From NCBI GenBank assembly GCA_019671005.1, contig CM033745.1, forward strand, positions 43,953,241 through 44,017,240: a DNA stretch of 64,000 bases, given 5' to 3'. Positions 10,644 to 22,872 of this stretch are shown here, in pieces. The notes below the pieces were generated by a model. The model ran no database searches. It saw only the letters and a program-made list of their open reading frames with translations, and was not told the DNA's origin. The translations under genes and the position numbers were made by a program. Origin of the DNA: Hibiscus mutabilis. Taxonomy: Eukaryota; Streptophyta; Magnoliopsida; Malvales; Malvaceae. The stretch's first letter is position 1; every line of letters begins with the position of its first letter.

Positions 10644-13600
10644 CGTAATAACCCTAAAACTGGGTCAACTGTATTAAGTGATCCTTGTACTTAAAATGGT
10701 CCTTTGAGATAAAACAAACTTGTATGATCTTAATTAGTTTTTATTAGACATACTCTAAATTCGATCAAAGTGTGGAATTAATTCGAATGCTATCATTTCA
10801 TATGTATCTTAAATTAATCTGAATTAGATCAAACTTGTATGATCACATGGCCATGGAGATTTCAAGCTTGTAAATTTGAATTTGTATAGGGAGAGTTGTT
10901 TCTTTGCCGAGTATCAACAATGAAGTCAAGAGCAAAAGGTTGCACTAAAATCTAGGGGAAATCATTGAAAATATGATTTTAAAATAATGAATTTGTATAA
11001 ACATGAATTGATTTCACCATGCTATTAGATTGAATAAGTACGGTAGCGCAATTAACTTCTCATGGTCATTGTACTATTTTGGGAGCAAACAATAGTAACA
11101 TTAATTGTTTAAACTGAAAGGAAAACTGACCTGCTTTGTAAGCTTAGTTTTAGGGGACTGTTTTGTTTTTATTCACATTGTTGGGGACAATTTTGAAGCT
11201 ATATAAATATACAATGAACTGTTTTGATTATACATATCAACACATGAGAATTTTTTGGGCTTGCTTGATCTTAAATATATGCAGTCTAGTAAAGCATGAA
11301 ATGCAGTCGTGTACGCCATGAAAAATGCAATTTTTAAAGAGGAATAAAGTGCAATTTAGTTATGCAGAATGGATGCAGTTTTGTATGTAGTTTGGTACAG
11401 TTTTGTATGCAGCATTGTAAGGCTGGAAAATGCAGTATATTTATGAAATATGCAGTAAAATAGTTTGTAAATAGATGCGGAATGCATAATATTTAAATTG
11501 TGCAGAATGCAGTTTTAATTGAATGCAACATAATTTTTTTTAACGCTGGAAAATTTATTTATAGACAGTTTAATGTTGTAACATTTATGGACTGATTTTA
11601 AGAAATTGATAGGAATACATATTATTCCGGACAGATTTGAGGGATTAAAAATGCATAAGTGTAAGTTGCCATGTTTAAATGAATTGCGTATATAATTGGG
11701 TAGAATTGAGTAAATACGAAAACACAAGGATTGTTTTGATGAGCTTAGAGGTTGTTTGGTTATGATTTAAGCATTAAAGGACTGTCTTTAAGGTGTTTAA
11801 ATATACTCTTAAATAATTGAACTGTTTGTTAATAGGGAAACATGTGGGATTACCTTGGATGTTATGCATATATGTATGGGTTAAGGGAACAGTTTTGTTT
11901 AGTTTGCGATTTAGTGAATTGTTTATGTGCTATTTGAAGACCCTTTAAGGGCAGCACATTGTTTGAAAGTGTTCAGTTTTGATGATACTTGATACATGAG
12001 TGTGTAGTAGATTATTAGATAAGTAATGGTCTGTTTTGACTCATACAATTGTATATACGTAGAATGTGGATTGTTTGACATGTTAGAGAAGCATGAGTAT
12101 ATGAATATATATAATTGAGTCTGTTTGCTAAGGATATTAATGAGGGACTATACGTGTAAGTTAAATAAATCAGATCGATTATTAATTAATTATTGTTTTG
12201 TTTGAGGTACATACCTGGATATGAATGGATAATATATAAGATTTAGTTAGAAGCTATGAGAGTTTGTGGATTCAGGTATTCCATAACTTTGGAATGACAG
12301 GTGAGTGTGGTTGCATTTATTTCGGGTGACGCAGAGTCACTTCGATCTTTGCTTTATTGGATTGTTGTTTTAAATGTCAAAATATGGATCACACATGATC
12401 AATTCTGCATAAGGTTCACTTAGAGCATTTGGACTTGGGTTTCATACATGACATTGAAGTCTCATGGCCAAGGTATGCATTACATATGCATCATGAATAA
12501 ATTCTATGCTCATTAATGAAGTGTGTTGATTGTAGATTTGAAGTATGTAAATGTTTAAGCCTTGCCTTGAATGATAATTGACCCATAATCCTTGAAAAGC
12601 ATCAAAATACAAGGAACAACATCAAACTTTAAGATCAAAGACTATGATAATTTCCCCTACACTAAGGAGCTAAAAGCTCATCATTTGCAATAAGATACAA
12701 AGAAAAGAACTAAGTAAGATTGCTTGCAACATAAGATACCCCCTAATATTAAGCATAAGTTACTTAAGTTGCCTAAAAATGGAAGACATCGTATATGTTT
12801 CAGGGACTACGGTCCATGAGCTACAACTCGGGGGACACCCCATTTATGTATGATATTTTGGCAAGAGTAGGAGGCAACGGGGGAGATGATACGGAGATTG
12901 GCGACAGTTGGTTGGATAGTTGAAGAAGTTAGGATTTGATATGTTTTCGATACTAGCCATTGCTATGTGCTTTGGACTATGTATAATTTGGACCTATACG
13001 ATCAATTTCAGGCCAATGATACTCATGCCCAAATATGTCCCAAGGCAAACGATCTAAAAAATATGATCTGTGATATTAATCTCTAAAAAGAAACATGGAT
13101 GGGATATGTTATTCATTCTGATGAGCTCAAATATGATCTTCGATAATAAAGATAAGCTTTGTGGTAATCTCTGATGAGGCTATGATAAGCTAAGCCATGA
13201 ATCTCTGATAAGGCTCTTGGTGAGCATAACAAGATTTTATAATTCATAAATCTTAATAAACATTTGAATTAAGACAATACACCATGATTAACCTAATGCT
13301 TCTAAAATCTTGAGTGATTACTTCTGCTTCTTATTGTTCATCACTATGTCCTATCATAGTTACCACCTCACATAGGCTATATAAGCCTAATGCATTCATT
13401 ATCATGCATTTGCAGGTCACTTAAATATAAAGATTTTGATCGGGGATGAAGTTGCAAGATTTTAGTACAAACTCCTACGAGTGGATCAAACTCTCCTAGT
13501 GAACTATTAGGATGATGGCATATAACATTGTGTATACATATATTAATTTGTAATATCATAAAAGTAGTGTTTTATAATCATGTTGTTGAAACGGGCCTTA

Positions 13601-14723
13601 ATTAAGTAATTTGTTAATAGTGAGTTTATAGTATGAATAATAACTTAGTATGTTCATATAAGATTGTGTGGTAGGAGTTTCGATCACTATGGTGTTGGTT
13701 GATTATATGATTGATTGATCCCTTTTGAATAATTGGATTGTAGGATAAGTCATGAATTAGGGTGTTCGAATGGTTTCTTAACTATTAAAACACGTTAGAA
13801 TATTTTTTTAATAACATCCTGTGGTTTAAGTTATGTAAGAAGATTTGATAACATGTCATATGTATTAGTTGGCATGTTCAAATGTTTGATGCTCATGGTT
13901 GGTTGATTGATAACTATGGTTGAATGATATAGATGGTTTTGGATAAAAGTTATTAGACTTCAGGAATGTGATGTCTCAAGTATAATATTGGTTGTGTGAA
14001 TAGTCATATGTAGTTCTAAGATTGACGTTTATTGATTATGGAACTTCTATGCATGTGTTTGCTAAATGATTGATACATGGGAAGTAATTGGTTCTTAGGG
14101 ACGATATAGTATACATGTGCTATATGTAGTGATTGAGTTGATAAAAACATGCTCTATTTGAACTTGTTTTAACCTAAGCAATAATAAGACATTGGCTTGT
14201 ATATGAATCAAATAACAACTTGTGATCTAAGTTATGTGCCAATGTTTTCGAACACTTGCTTAAATAACAAGTTAGATCATACATGAGTAAAAGTAATGCA
14301 GTTATAATGATAAGAATCAGGGTTAATGAGAAATTAGATCTTAATAAAAGAAAGTGACTTTTTTGTTAGGTTTGTAGCTCAAGTAAATGTTAACTTGTGC
14401 ATCAAGTTAACCCCTTGCCTATATATCTATATAATCAAACTCGACTTATCCCTTGACTCGAATGATTGTATATATTATATTCTAAAATGGATTAAAGACC
14501 CACATGTGATTAAGTCTAATTGAGAAGTAACAATGAGGTTCTTGTATCTTAAAAAAGTACGTTTGGTATTAATGAGTCAAGTGGTAATAATGAAAAGAAA
14601 ATTTGCTAACTTGCCTTAATAAATGTAGAGAAATTCGATTTTTTTGGTTCTTGCTTGTTTAGTCTTCCTTGCAGTAACATCTTTGATTCTGGTTTTCTAC
14701 TAAACCGAGTTGAGGGTGTTACA
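10644..14723 (+). mobile_element. 5' LTR of family D element (non-autonomous)
   Basis: The LTR starts CGTAATAACCCTAAAACTGGG (the TG start is changed to CG) and ends GGGTGTTACA at 14723, 4080 bp. It matches 14963-17179. Compared with that copy, about 650 bp (equivalent to 15140-15800) is missing at about 10816-10840 and is replaced by a short filler resembling 10722-10740. It inserted into family B pol. It carries a mid-LTR block at 12803-12917 and no coding sequence. Confidence 0.88.
12803..12917 (+). other. Conserved mid-LTR block (family D)
   Basis: GGGACTACGGTCC, GGGGGACACCCC, GGCAAGAGTAGGAGG (12860) and GGCGACAGTTGGTTGG (12900) occur in order. The same order is seen in the family A and E LTRs. 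Confidence 0.75.
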
Positions 14724-14726
14724 ATT

Positions 14727-14738
14727 TGGTATCAGAAC
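14727..14738 (+). other. Primer-binding site, tRNA-iMet (family D)
   Basis: TGGTATCAGAAC lies 3 bp after the LTR end. It is one base off the TGGTATCAGAGC complement of the initiator tRNA-Met 3' end. Confidence 0.85.
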
Positions 14739-14948
14739 TTAGGTTTAGCCGATTCTCAGACTAAACAGAAGCAAATTCTATGTCTACATCATGCATATGC
14801 CACCTAGGACTTTAAATTCTGTTTTGTCTTGCTGATTGCAACAAACACTGACTGTTTATTCTGTTTTGACCTTTAGAATAGATGAAGATATTCTGAGTTG
14901 ATGATACGAGTTAGTCGTCATTAATGAAATTCGAGGACAAATTTCTTA

Positions 14949-14962
14949 TAAGGGGGAGGAAT
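14949..14962 (+). other. Polypurine tract of family D
   Basis: AAGGGGGAGGAAT directly precedes the 3' LTR start TGTAATAACCC at 14963. Confidence 0.85.
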
Positions 14963-17179
14963 TGTAATAACCCTAAAACTGGGTCAACTGTATTAAGTGA
15001 TTCTTGTACTTAAAATAGTCATTTGAGGTAAAATAAACTTGTATGATCTTAATTGGTTGTTATTAGACATACTCTGAATTAGATCAAAGTGTGGAATTAA
15101 TTCGGATGCTATCATTTCATATGTGTCTTAAATTAATCTAAGTATAGTTGGATTAAAATAGAATGGAATAAATTTAGGACCAAAACGAATGCTTGGAAAG
15201 ATGGCTAACTAATATTGAAGGGTTAAAGTGAATACCTTAAAATTCTAATAGTTTGCATGTAAAACTTATAAAGATCTAAGGACCAATACATGTGTCATGG
15301 GGGAAGGAAACATGTGGAGGAAATGGAGGAGTGTTTCGGTTTAGGTGGCTAAAAATCACAATGTGGAGTTGTCTTCTTTATTCCTAACAAGAGACCTTAG
15401 CCGAGAGTCACACAAGATGAGCCATTTTCATCTTTGATTATACACGCAATTGCATTTAGAGAGAGAGTGAGAGAAAGGTTAGAAACTTTCTTGGAAACTC
15501 AAGAAATTAATGCTTGTTGGTTAATTCTTTGAGTGTTGTTCGAGTATTTTAAGAAAGGAGGTGAGTAATCTCTTTCTCACTTCTAAATTATGCTTCTATT
15601 TGAGAAACTCTCTTGAAATCATCTTGTGTTTCATGTGGATAAAATTGTTAGGAAATTCAAATGCATGCCATGAATCTTCTTTAGGACATTTTAAGAGTGT
15701 ATGTACTGATTTCTTATGCTTCATGAGGGTACAATAACTTGGTTGCGATGTTAAGTTGTTTTGATAATCTGAAATGTATGATTGGAATGGTTCGATTAGG
15801 TGATTCATGGCCATGGAGATTTCAAGATGGTAAATTTGAATTTGTATAGGGAGAGTTGTTTCTTTGCCGAGTATCAATTATGAAGTCAAGAGCAAAAGTT
15901 GCACCAAAATCTTGGGGAAATCATTGAAAATATGATTTTAAAATACTGAATTTATATAAACATGAAGTGAGTCCAGCATGCTATTAGATTGAATAAGTAA
16001 GGTAGCGCAATTAACTTGTCATGATCATTGTCCTATTTTGGGAGCAAACAATAGTCACATTAATTGTTTAAACTGAAAGGAAAACTGACCTGTTTTGTAA
16101 GTTTAGTTTTAGGAGACTGTTTTGTTTTTATTCACATTGTTGGGGACAGTTTTGAAGCTATATAAATATACAATGAACTGTTTTGATTATACATATTAAC
16201 ACATGAAAATTTTTTTGGGCTTGTTTGAAATTAACTATATGCAGTCTTGTAAAGCATGAAACGTAGTCTTGTATGCCATGAAAAATGCAATTTTAAAAAG
16301 GAATAAAGTGCAATTTAGTTATGCAGAATGGATGCAGTTTGGTACTGTTTTGTATGCAGTATATTTATGAAATTTGCAGTAAAACAGTTTGTAAATAGAT
16401 GCAGAATGCATAATATTTAAATTGTGCAGAATGCAATTTTAATTGAGTGCAGCAGAATTTTTTTAACGCTGGAAAATTTATTTAGAGATAGTTTAATGGT
16501 GTAACATTTATGGACTGATTTTAAGAAATAGATAGGTATTCATACTTATTCTGGACAGATTTGAGGAATTAAAAATGTATAAGTGTAAGTTGCCATGTTT
16601 AAATGAATTGTGTATATAATTGGGCAGAATTGAGTAAATACGAAAACACAAGGATTGTTTTGATGAGCTTAGAGGTTGTTTTGGTTATGATTTAAGTATT
16701 AAAGGACTATCTTTAAGGTGTTTAAATATACTCTTAAATAATTGAATTGTTTGTTAATAGGGAAACATGTGGGATTACTACCTTGGATGTTATGCATATA
16801 TGTATGTGGTTAAGGGAACTGTTTTGTTTAGTATGCGATTTAGTGAATTGTTTATGTGCTATTTGTAGACCCTTTAAGGGCAGTACATAGTTTGAAAGTG
16901 TGCAGTTTTGATGATACTTGATACATGAGTGTGTAGTAGATTATTAGATAAGTAATGGACTCTTTTGACTCATACAATTTTATGTATGTAGAATGTGGAT
17001 TGTTTGACGTTAGAGAAGCATGAGTATATGAATATCTGTAATTGAGTCTGTTTGATAAGGATATTAAGATGAGGGACTATACATGTAAGTTAAATAAATC
17101 AGATTGATTACTAATAAATTATTGTTTTGTTTGAGGTACATACCTGGATATGAATGGATAAAAGATAAGAGCTAATTGG
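14963..17179 (+). mobile_element. 3' LTR of family D, truncated
   Basis: It starts TGTAATAACCCTAAAACTGG and is close to the 5' LTR over most of its length. It stops at 17179 where a family E LTR begins. The remaining 2.5 kb of the LTR is not found elsewhere in the window. It keeps the 650-bp segment lost from the 5' LTR, including a GAGAGAGAGTGAGAGAAAGG stretch near 15463 that would fit the 5' leader near the transcription start (inference). Confidence 0.85.
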
Positions 17180-17458
17180 TGTAACATCCTGAAGTGAGAC
17201 TTAGAATTCGTAATAATAATTTGGTTTTAATTTAATTAAAGTGAAATGTTCATTAGAATAGACAAAATTGGAACATTGGGATTAAATAGAAAGAAATGAA
17301 CAAGTGAAGGGTTGATAATAAAGGACTTATTTAGAACCATGTATCAATCTATGGCTTGCATGTAAGATCTTAATAAATTAAGGGGTTGGGACACTTGTTC
17401 AATTGTGAACAAGCTTGAAACTTTGAGTTGATGACTCGGCAAATGTAGGTAATGAAAG
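17180..17458 (+). mobile_element. LTR of gypsy family E, first piece
   Basis: It starts TGTAACATCCTGAAGTGAG, a gypsy-type LTR end. The family A solo LTR interrupts it after 279 bp; it resumes at 20963 after a GAAAG duplication. Confidence 0.75.
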
Positions 17459-19639
17459 TGTAACACCCTAAACTTGGCCTATGAAGCTTACCACTATCTA
17501 AGCTATAGATTAATTGAATTATGTGCTAATCAAATTAAAGAGGAAAGAACATTAGCTATTTTTTAGATCAAATAAGTGAAATTAGAACCAAATTGAATTG
17601 AAATTAAAACTAGAAGGCTTAAATGGAAGGATGAAAATGTGAACATGCAAAGCTCTAGGGTTTGCATGTAAATTGAATTAAAATTTGAGGCCTAGACACA
17701 TGTTCTCATTTGATGAGAACATGTGCCTTGTGAGTGATGACTCACGACAACTAGGTTTGAAAGATGAACAAAAATTGTGTCATCTTCTTCATCCAACATA
17801 GCCGAAAGGTTTGAGAGAGAAAGAAGGAGAAAAAGCTTCTTAGACCATCTTCAATTCATGTTTCTTGTTGAGCTTTGATCAAATTAGCTTAGGAGAAGGT
17901 AAATTGCTTGATTCCTCACTGTAATTACATGCTTGAATCTTGAATTAGTGATGTTCTTGTTGCCTAATTTGAATAGGATGATTGTTATGCATGTTAAGAT
18001 GATGTTAGCTTCTAATGATCCTTGAAATTGTGAGTGTTAGTAGTCAAATTGCTAAGGAGAATGTGTATGGTTGCTGGAAATTGAGGATAGGGATCATAGT
18101 TGAAACTAGTTTTGATTAGGGACTGTTTTGCTAGTTAAAAATGTGTAAACATGCTTGATTGTATATGCTTCCCTGTTTTGATCACATTGTTAGATGAATT
18201 GAGATTTGAATAGAGTAAATAGCTTGCTGGAAAATGAATGCATATAATTGGATTAGTTAAAGCTAGGTAATGGACTGCTCAAATGGTGGATTAGAGGTAT
18301 GTTGTTGATCAAATGGATCAAATTGAACATAGCACTATAATGCCCTGTTTTAAGCACATTGATAGGTTAATTGGATTGACCTATACATGTAAGAACATGA
18401 AAATAAGTTGAATTACAATGTTAGAATCTTTGTTTAGATGAATTATGAAGCTAGAAGCTTAACCTAGTGTGATCTGCCCAGAATACTCTGTTCTGGGCAA
18501 TAATTTTGAAAAATCACCATAAATTGTATAAATAGAATTTAAGGCTGAAAATTTTATGGATAGTGCCTTAACATGTCTAAATTCATTAGGAGAAAACATA
18601 ACTGAATTCTGGATTGTAGAATGAATTGTAGAGAAGAAACACTAGGGACAGTGCAAACTGTCCATTGATGCAAACTGCCCTTTCTTTAAGCTAAAAATTG
18701 TATTAATTGGCAAAAAACTAAAATGCAAGGCCTATATGTTTAGAAATACAATTAAGTTAGCTTTCCAATGGTGTAAACCAATTGAAATTCCGACGTACAG
18801 AATGAAAATTATGCATGTTTAAGTGAGCAGAGTACATGCTGCCTGGTGGTAGCAGTTTAGGTATTGTGACAGTTTTGTAAACTGTTTTGCAAACAGTTTT
18901 GGGATAGTTTAATTGCTGCCCTATTTTGCCTTAAATGGAATGTAGGCAGTTTGGTAATGTGCATTAAGGTGTGTATATGAAAATGTTATCTGTTTTGTAT
19001 ATATAATGTATTAACTTTGCTGCCATGTTGAATGATTTTGTGCTTACATGTTTTGACCTTGTTCTATCTATATGGTTTACTAGAGCAAGGAGAGGACTTT
19101 GGAGAAGGATCTAAAGTCGAGCATTCAAGGGACAAGCAAAAGGGAATAGTCTTTCGAGATGAGCTAGCTTGGGGAGTATTGTCGAGTGTAGTTTATTCTA
19201 GAGTTAGGACTAGGTCCTAACAAAAGCAAGCATGTCTAAATACTTGTATTGTTAAAATTGACTTAATATGATAAGATTATACATGAAACTTGACTACATC
19301 CTTGAAGTGTTGTATAAATATAATGCTAGCATGTATATGTGGTAACATTGATGCTTGTAAGCATGACATGGTATTGTGATCAATTGCTTAAACTTAATGC
19401 TTGAAATGCTAGCCTAGATGATGCAATGAACACTTGAAATGAGTTATGTCTAATGGCCTAAGGGCTTAATACATGTATAAATTTGCCATGCAAAACTTGA
19501 AATGACTATTGAAATAAAGATAATGCTTGACATGAACTTGTACACTTGAATGATACATGATCTTGAACTTGAAAAGCTTGAAATCCTTGAATAAATGAAA
19601 TGTAATCAAACAACCTTGGCTGCTAGTTGACTAGGTAGA

Positions 19640-19810
19640 AGGGTATGCCTTAGAGTCTAGAGCTCATTGTGTCAGGGTGGACTACGGTCCAGGGCTATGG
19701 CCCCTAATTGGCGACAGACGGAGGGTATGTATGTGGTCTTTGGCGACAGTAGGAGGGTTGACCAGTACTACGGTACATTTTGTGGCGACAGTTGGTTGGA
19801 GATTCGATTA
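19640..19810 (+). other. Conserved mid-LTR block (family A solo LTR)
   Basis: The order is GTATGCCTTAGAGTCTAGAG, GTGGACTACGGTCC, then three GGCGACAG copies at 19710, 19742 and 19784, with GTAGGAGGG and GTTGGTTGG following the second and third. An inner ACTACGGTAC lies between them. It has the same layout as families D and E. Confidence 0.8.
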
Positions 19811-19869
19811 CCTAGACAAACTATGAACCAAGGATTGTGATAAAAGATAATAAATGAGCTAATAAGTAT

Positions 19870-19965
19870 GAATAGCTTGATTACTTGTCATGTAAGCATG
19901 AATTGCTTGATTATTTGTCATGTAAGCATGAATTGCTTGATTACTTGTCATGTAAGCATGAATTA
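19870..19965. repeat. Tandem repeat, 30-bp unit, about 3 copies
   Basis: GAATTGCTTGATTACTTGTC-type units begin at 19870, 19900 and 19930, each ending CATGTAAGCAT. It lies inside the family A solo LTR. Confidence 0.9.
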
Positions 19966-21812
19966 TTGTCTCTTGCTTCTTATACTATTCGAATGCTTTG
20001 TAATCCTTAGCTAGGATCATTCTTGTCTAATTGACACTTAACTTGATATAACGATTGGTTAGAACTAGTTACTACCTCACTATGTACATTCTTGTACTTA
20101 TCACTCTTGTTTTCGTTCTTCCTAACTTCAGGATAAAGAATTCGATTGTTGCTTGATCTTGAAGCCTGATTTCTTGAGCTCGAAGCAAGACACAAGTATA
20201 TCCAAAGTATGGTTCATACTTGTTTTGTATTTCTCCTAATTGGTGGCACCTAGACATATACATGTACCTAGGACTAGACCATGCATCTTGTTTGTTTTGG
20301 GAAGATTGTATATATATGCATGAACATGACTACTTGATGTTTTGAATACTTGTATATATATGCTCTTGTATGAGCCTTGCATGTTAAGTATATAGTTGTT
20401 AAGACTTAAGTATGTATTGAACTCAAATTATATATAATGTAAAAGTAGTTGTTGCGCATATGTTAATATATATGGAATGTTCAAAGTGATTGAGCTAGCT
20501 TACTGTACCATTCGAATGCCTTGTGGAATTATATAGTCACTTGTGTGAATATACCATGTTGTAGGTGTTTTTATGTGTTTGTATGGTGAATGCCAAATGG
20601 TATAGTTGTTTGGAGACAAGATACATGCAATTGTGTGTTCAAATGATCATGTTTAGTAATTTAGGTATGAAATATTACATGTATCAGTCTAAGGAACAAT
20701 GAAATGAAATGGAAGCATGTTTGCATACTCAGGCCATTCGAATGATAGTGGTATGATGAAGTTAATTGAATTGTTGAAGTAGTAACCTATAATGTCTTGT
20801 AAACAAAATATGAGATTGCTTGCTTGATAAGTTAAGTATGCTTGGTTGCTTGCTAAATAAGTAACTCATCGAATAGGGATGAGTTAACCTATTCTTGCCT
20901 TGTTCTTGCTTAGTAACGCTCCTGAGCCGGTTTGCTACTAACACGGGGTAAGGGGTGTTACAGAAAGAACATGAACAAAATTTACTTCTTCTTCTTCCAC
21001 AATCTCACATGATAACAGAAAGAGAATTTAGAGAGAGAGAGCTTGGGAATTTAATAATCTCACCTTCAATTCATGTCTAGGTCGGAAGGAAATTGTGTAA
21101 AAAGATCAAGAAGAAGAACCTAGGGAGATTCAGATAGGTAGCAAGTTGGAGTAAGGATTTGAGTATCCCGTAACTTCGGGATAAGAGGTGTAATTGGTTA
21201 TTTGAGGTATGTGATACGCTTGGAGAAGATGTACGTAACTACTTTTTAAGGTAGTTTACAATATGCTAATGTGATATGGGTGTCTCGATGATGATTTTGT
21301 ATAGTTAAGCAATGCTTGATTGTTCCAAATATGGTATGTGTATGAGTCGTAACATGAGACTAATATTATTAAAATATGTTAAATGTGTATTGAATGGTGT
21401 AGCTCTTATTACTCTTGCTCAAATAAGATGATGTATAAATGTGACATGTTCAAGATGGAAAATATGCCTAATATGAATGAACACTAGTTTTTTATATATG
21501 GTTTGACTTTAGTCCTATGCACATCTTTAAGTTATGAGACAGAGTATTCGATCACCTTGATTGTAACATGTTGATATGGAATTATAAGATAAATACAACG
21601 AATGAAAATGAATTAATTATACATGATTGAAATGTTGGCTTAAAAGCCTCTCAAGTACATGAAGAATCACAAATGGTGATTATGAAATTGTATGAAATTC
21701 ATGATTAGAAAGAAAGTGAAATCCCCGAGAGGATAATTTAATATGAAGCTTTGCTCATTGCGTATAGGTAATAAAGAAAAATTTTAAAGCCTTGGTCTCG
21801 AGTCAGTTTTAG

Positions 21813-22005
21813 GTATAGTTGGCATGCCATAGAGTCTAGAGGTTAGTGTTTAGGGTGGACTACGGTCTGGGACAGTGGTCCCCATTTGGCGACAGTAGGA
21901 GGGAAGTTTGTGTGGTCACTTGGCGACAGTAGGAGGGATTGACTAGTACTACGAGTACCATATGTTTAAAAGGGAAACGGTTGGTTGGGGACTCGTGTAC
22001 CTAAA
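21813..22005 (+). other. Conserved mid-LTR block (family E)
   Basis: TATAGTTGGCATGCCATAG at 21813 is followed by GTGGACTACGGTC, GGCGACAGTAGGAGGG at 21888 and 21922, GTACTACGAGTAC, and GGTTGGTTGGGGACTCGTG. It is the clearest copy of the block. It ends with GTGTACC and a sequence shared with 24125-24345. Confidence 0.8.
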
Positions 22006-22385
22006 CTGTACACTAGATTCTCAAAGCTAAGTTAAAAAAATAAATATATAAAAGAAAAACGAAAATAACTCGAAGAACTATTTAATGATTTACATAACAA
22101 ATGTCTTATGGTTAATTGTATTATGCTTGATGTTTGGTAAAGAAGAAATGATGGTATTATAAGTTATTTTAATATGTTATAGTGGTATTCTTAAGGTTAA
22201 TTATTGACTATCTAGTTGAGAAGTTAATTCACTTTCAAATGCTTAATCGGGTAAATATGTGAAAATGTATATGGGATAATTCTTTGATTTCTTACAAGAA
22301 AATGTTATTACTTGAACACTCATGAACTAAGTACATGATACAATTGAATGTTTGCTTTATAGTTGTGAATTGGGTGTGAACTACT

Positions 22386-22600
22386 GAGTGCCTTATGGTT
22401 GTGAATTTAGTATATTCGAATGAGTGCTTATGGTTGTGAATTTAGTATATTCGAATGAGTGCTTATGGTTGTGAATTTATTATATTCGAATGAATGCTTA
22501 TGGTTGAATTTTGTATAATCGAATGAGTGCTTTATGCTTATGAATTTGATATGTTCGAATGAATGCTATATGGATATGAAATTTGTTATGCTTAAAATAA
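22386..22600. repeat. Minisatellite, about 35-bp unit, about 6 copies
   Basis: Units of the form GAGTGCTTATGGTTGTGAAT followed by TTAGTATATTCGAAT begin at 22386 and repeat with growing divergence to about 22600. The first two or three are nearly identical. It lies near the broken end of the family E LTR. Confidence 0.9.
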
Positions 22601-22872
22601 GGGCTATAGGGATATGTTAATACTATACTTAAAAGGGACGTTTTCATAAGTGTATGTGTATGTTTTGTTGAATAGTTCGTAATAAATGGCAATTAATTAA
22701 TTTAAAGCTTTAAGTTCAATTCAAAACATAGAAGAGAGTGAAAAAGTTATGTAATAAGTTAAATGTTAATTGTGACATGACGATAGTGAAACACTCTAAA
22801 AATATCCTAGGAGAAACAAGCAATCAATTGAAACCTAAGTTATTCTTAAACGTCAAGCAATCATTCAAGTAG

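Larger units (their letters stand above)
14724..14962 (+). mobile_element. Family D internal region, only 239 bp
   Basis: The whole internal part of the element is a primer site, a leader with GGTTTAGCCGATTCTCAG (nearly the same as family H at 45015), about 150 bp of sequence without coding potential, and a gypsy 3' end (TTCGAGGACAAATTTC, then a purine tract). Gag and pol are absent, so the element must depend on proteins from another element. The retained tail resembles the end of autonomous gypsy pol, so I infer an internal deletion derivative. Confidence 0.85.
17459..20962 (+). mobile_element. Family A solo LTR with 5-bp target duplication
   Basis: It starts TGTAACACCCTAAACTTGG and ends GGGGTGTTACA, 3504 bp. 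It is flanked by GAAAG at 17454-17458 and 20963-20967, a perfect target-site duplication. No internal region is present, so it is a solo LTR left by LTR-LTR recombination. It shares the family A landmarks: the TCTGCCCAGAA hairpin near 18474, AATTCCGACGTACAG near 18786, and the mid-LTR block 19640-19810. The 62-codon frame near 19032 is not a convincing gene. Confidence 0.95.
20963..22872 (+). mobile_element. LTR of gypsy family E, second piece, 3' end lost
   Basis: This continues the LTR begun at 17180 after the solo LTR insertion. It contains TATCCCGTAACTTCGGGATA (a hairpin near 21167), the mid-LTR block at 21813-22005 and a 35-bp minisatellite. It ends near 22872 without the expected GTTACA terminus, directly against the reversed E-type LTR. 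Confidence 0.75.
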
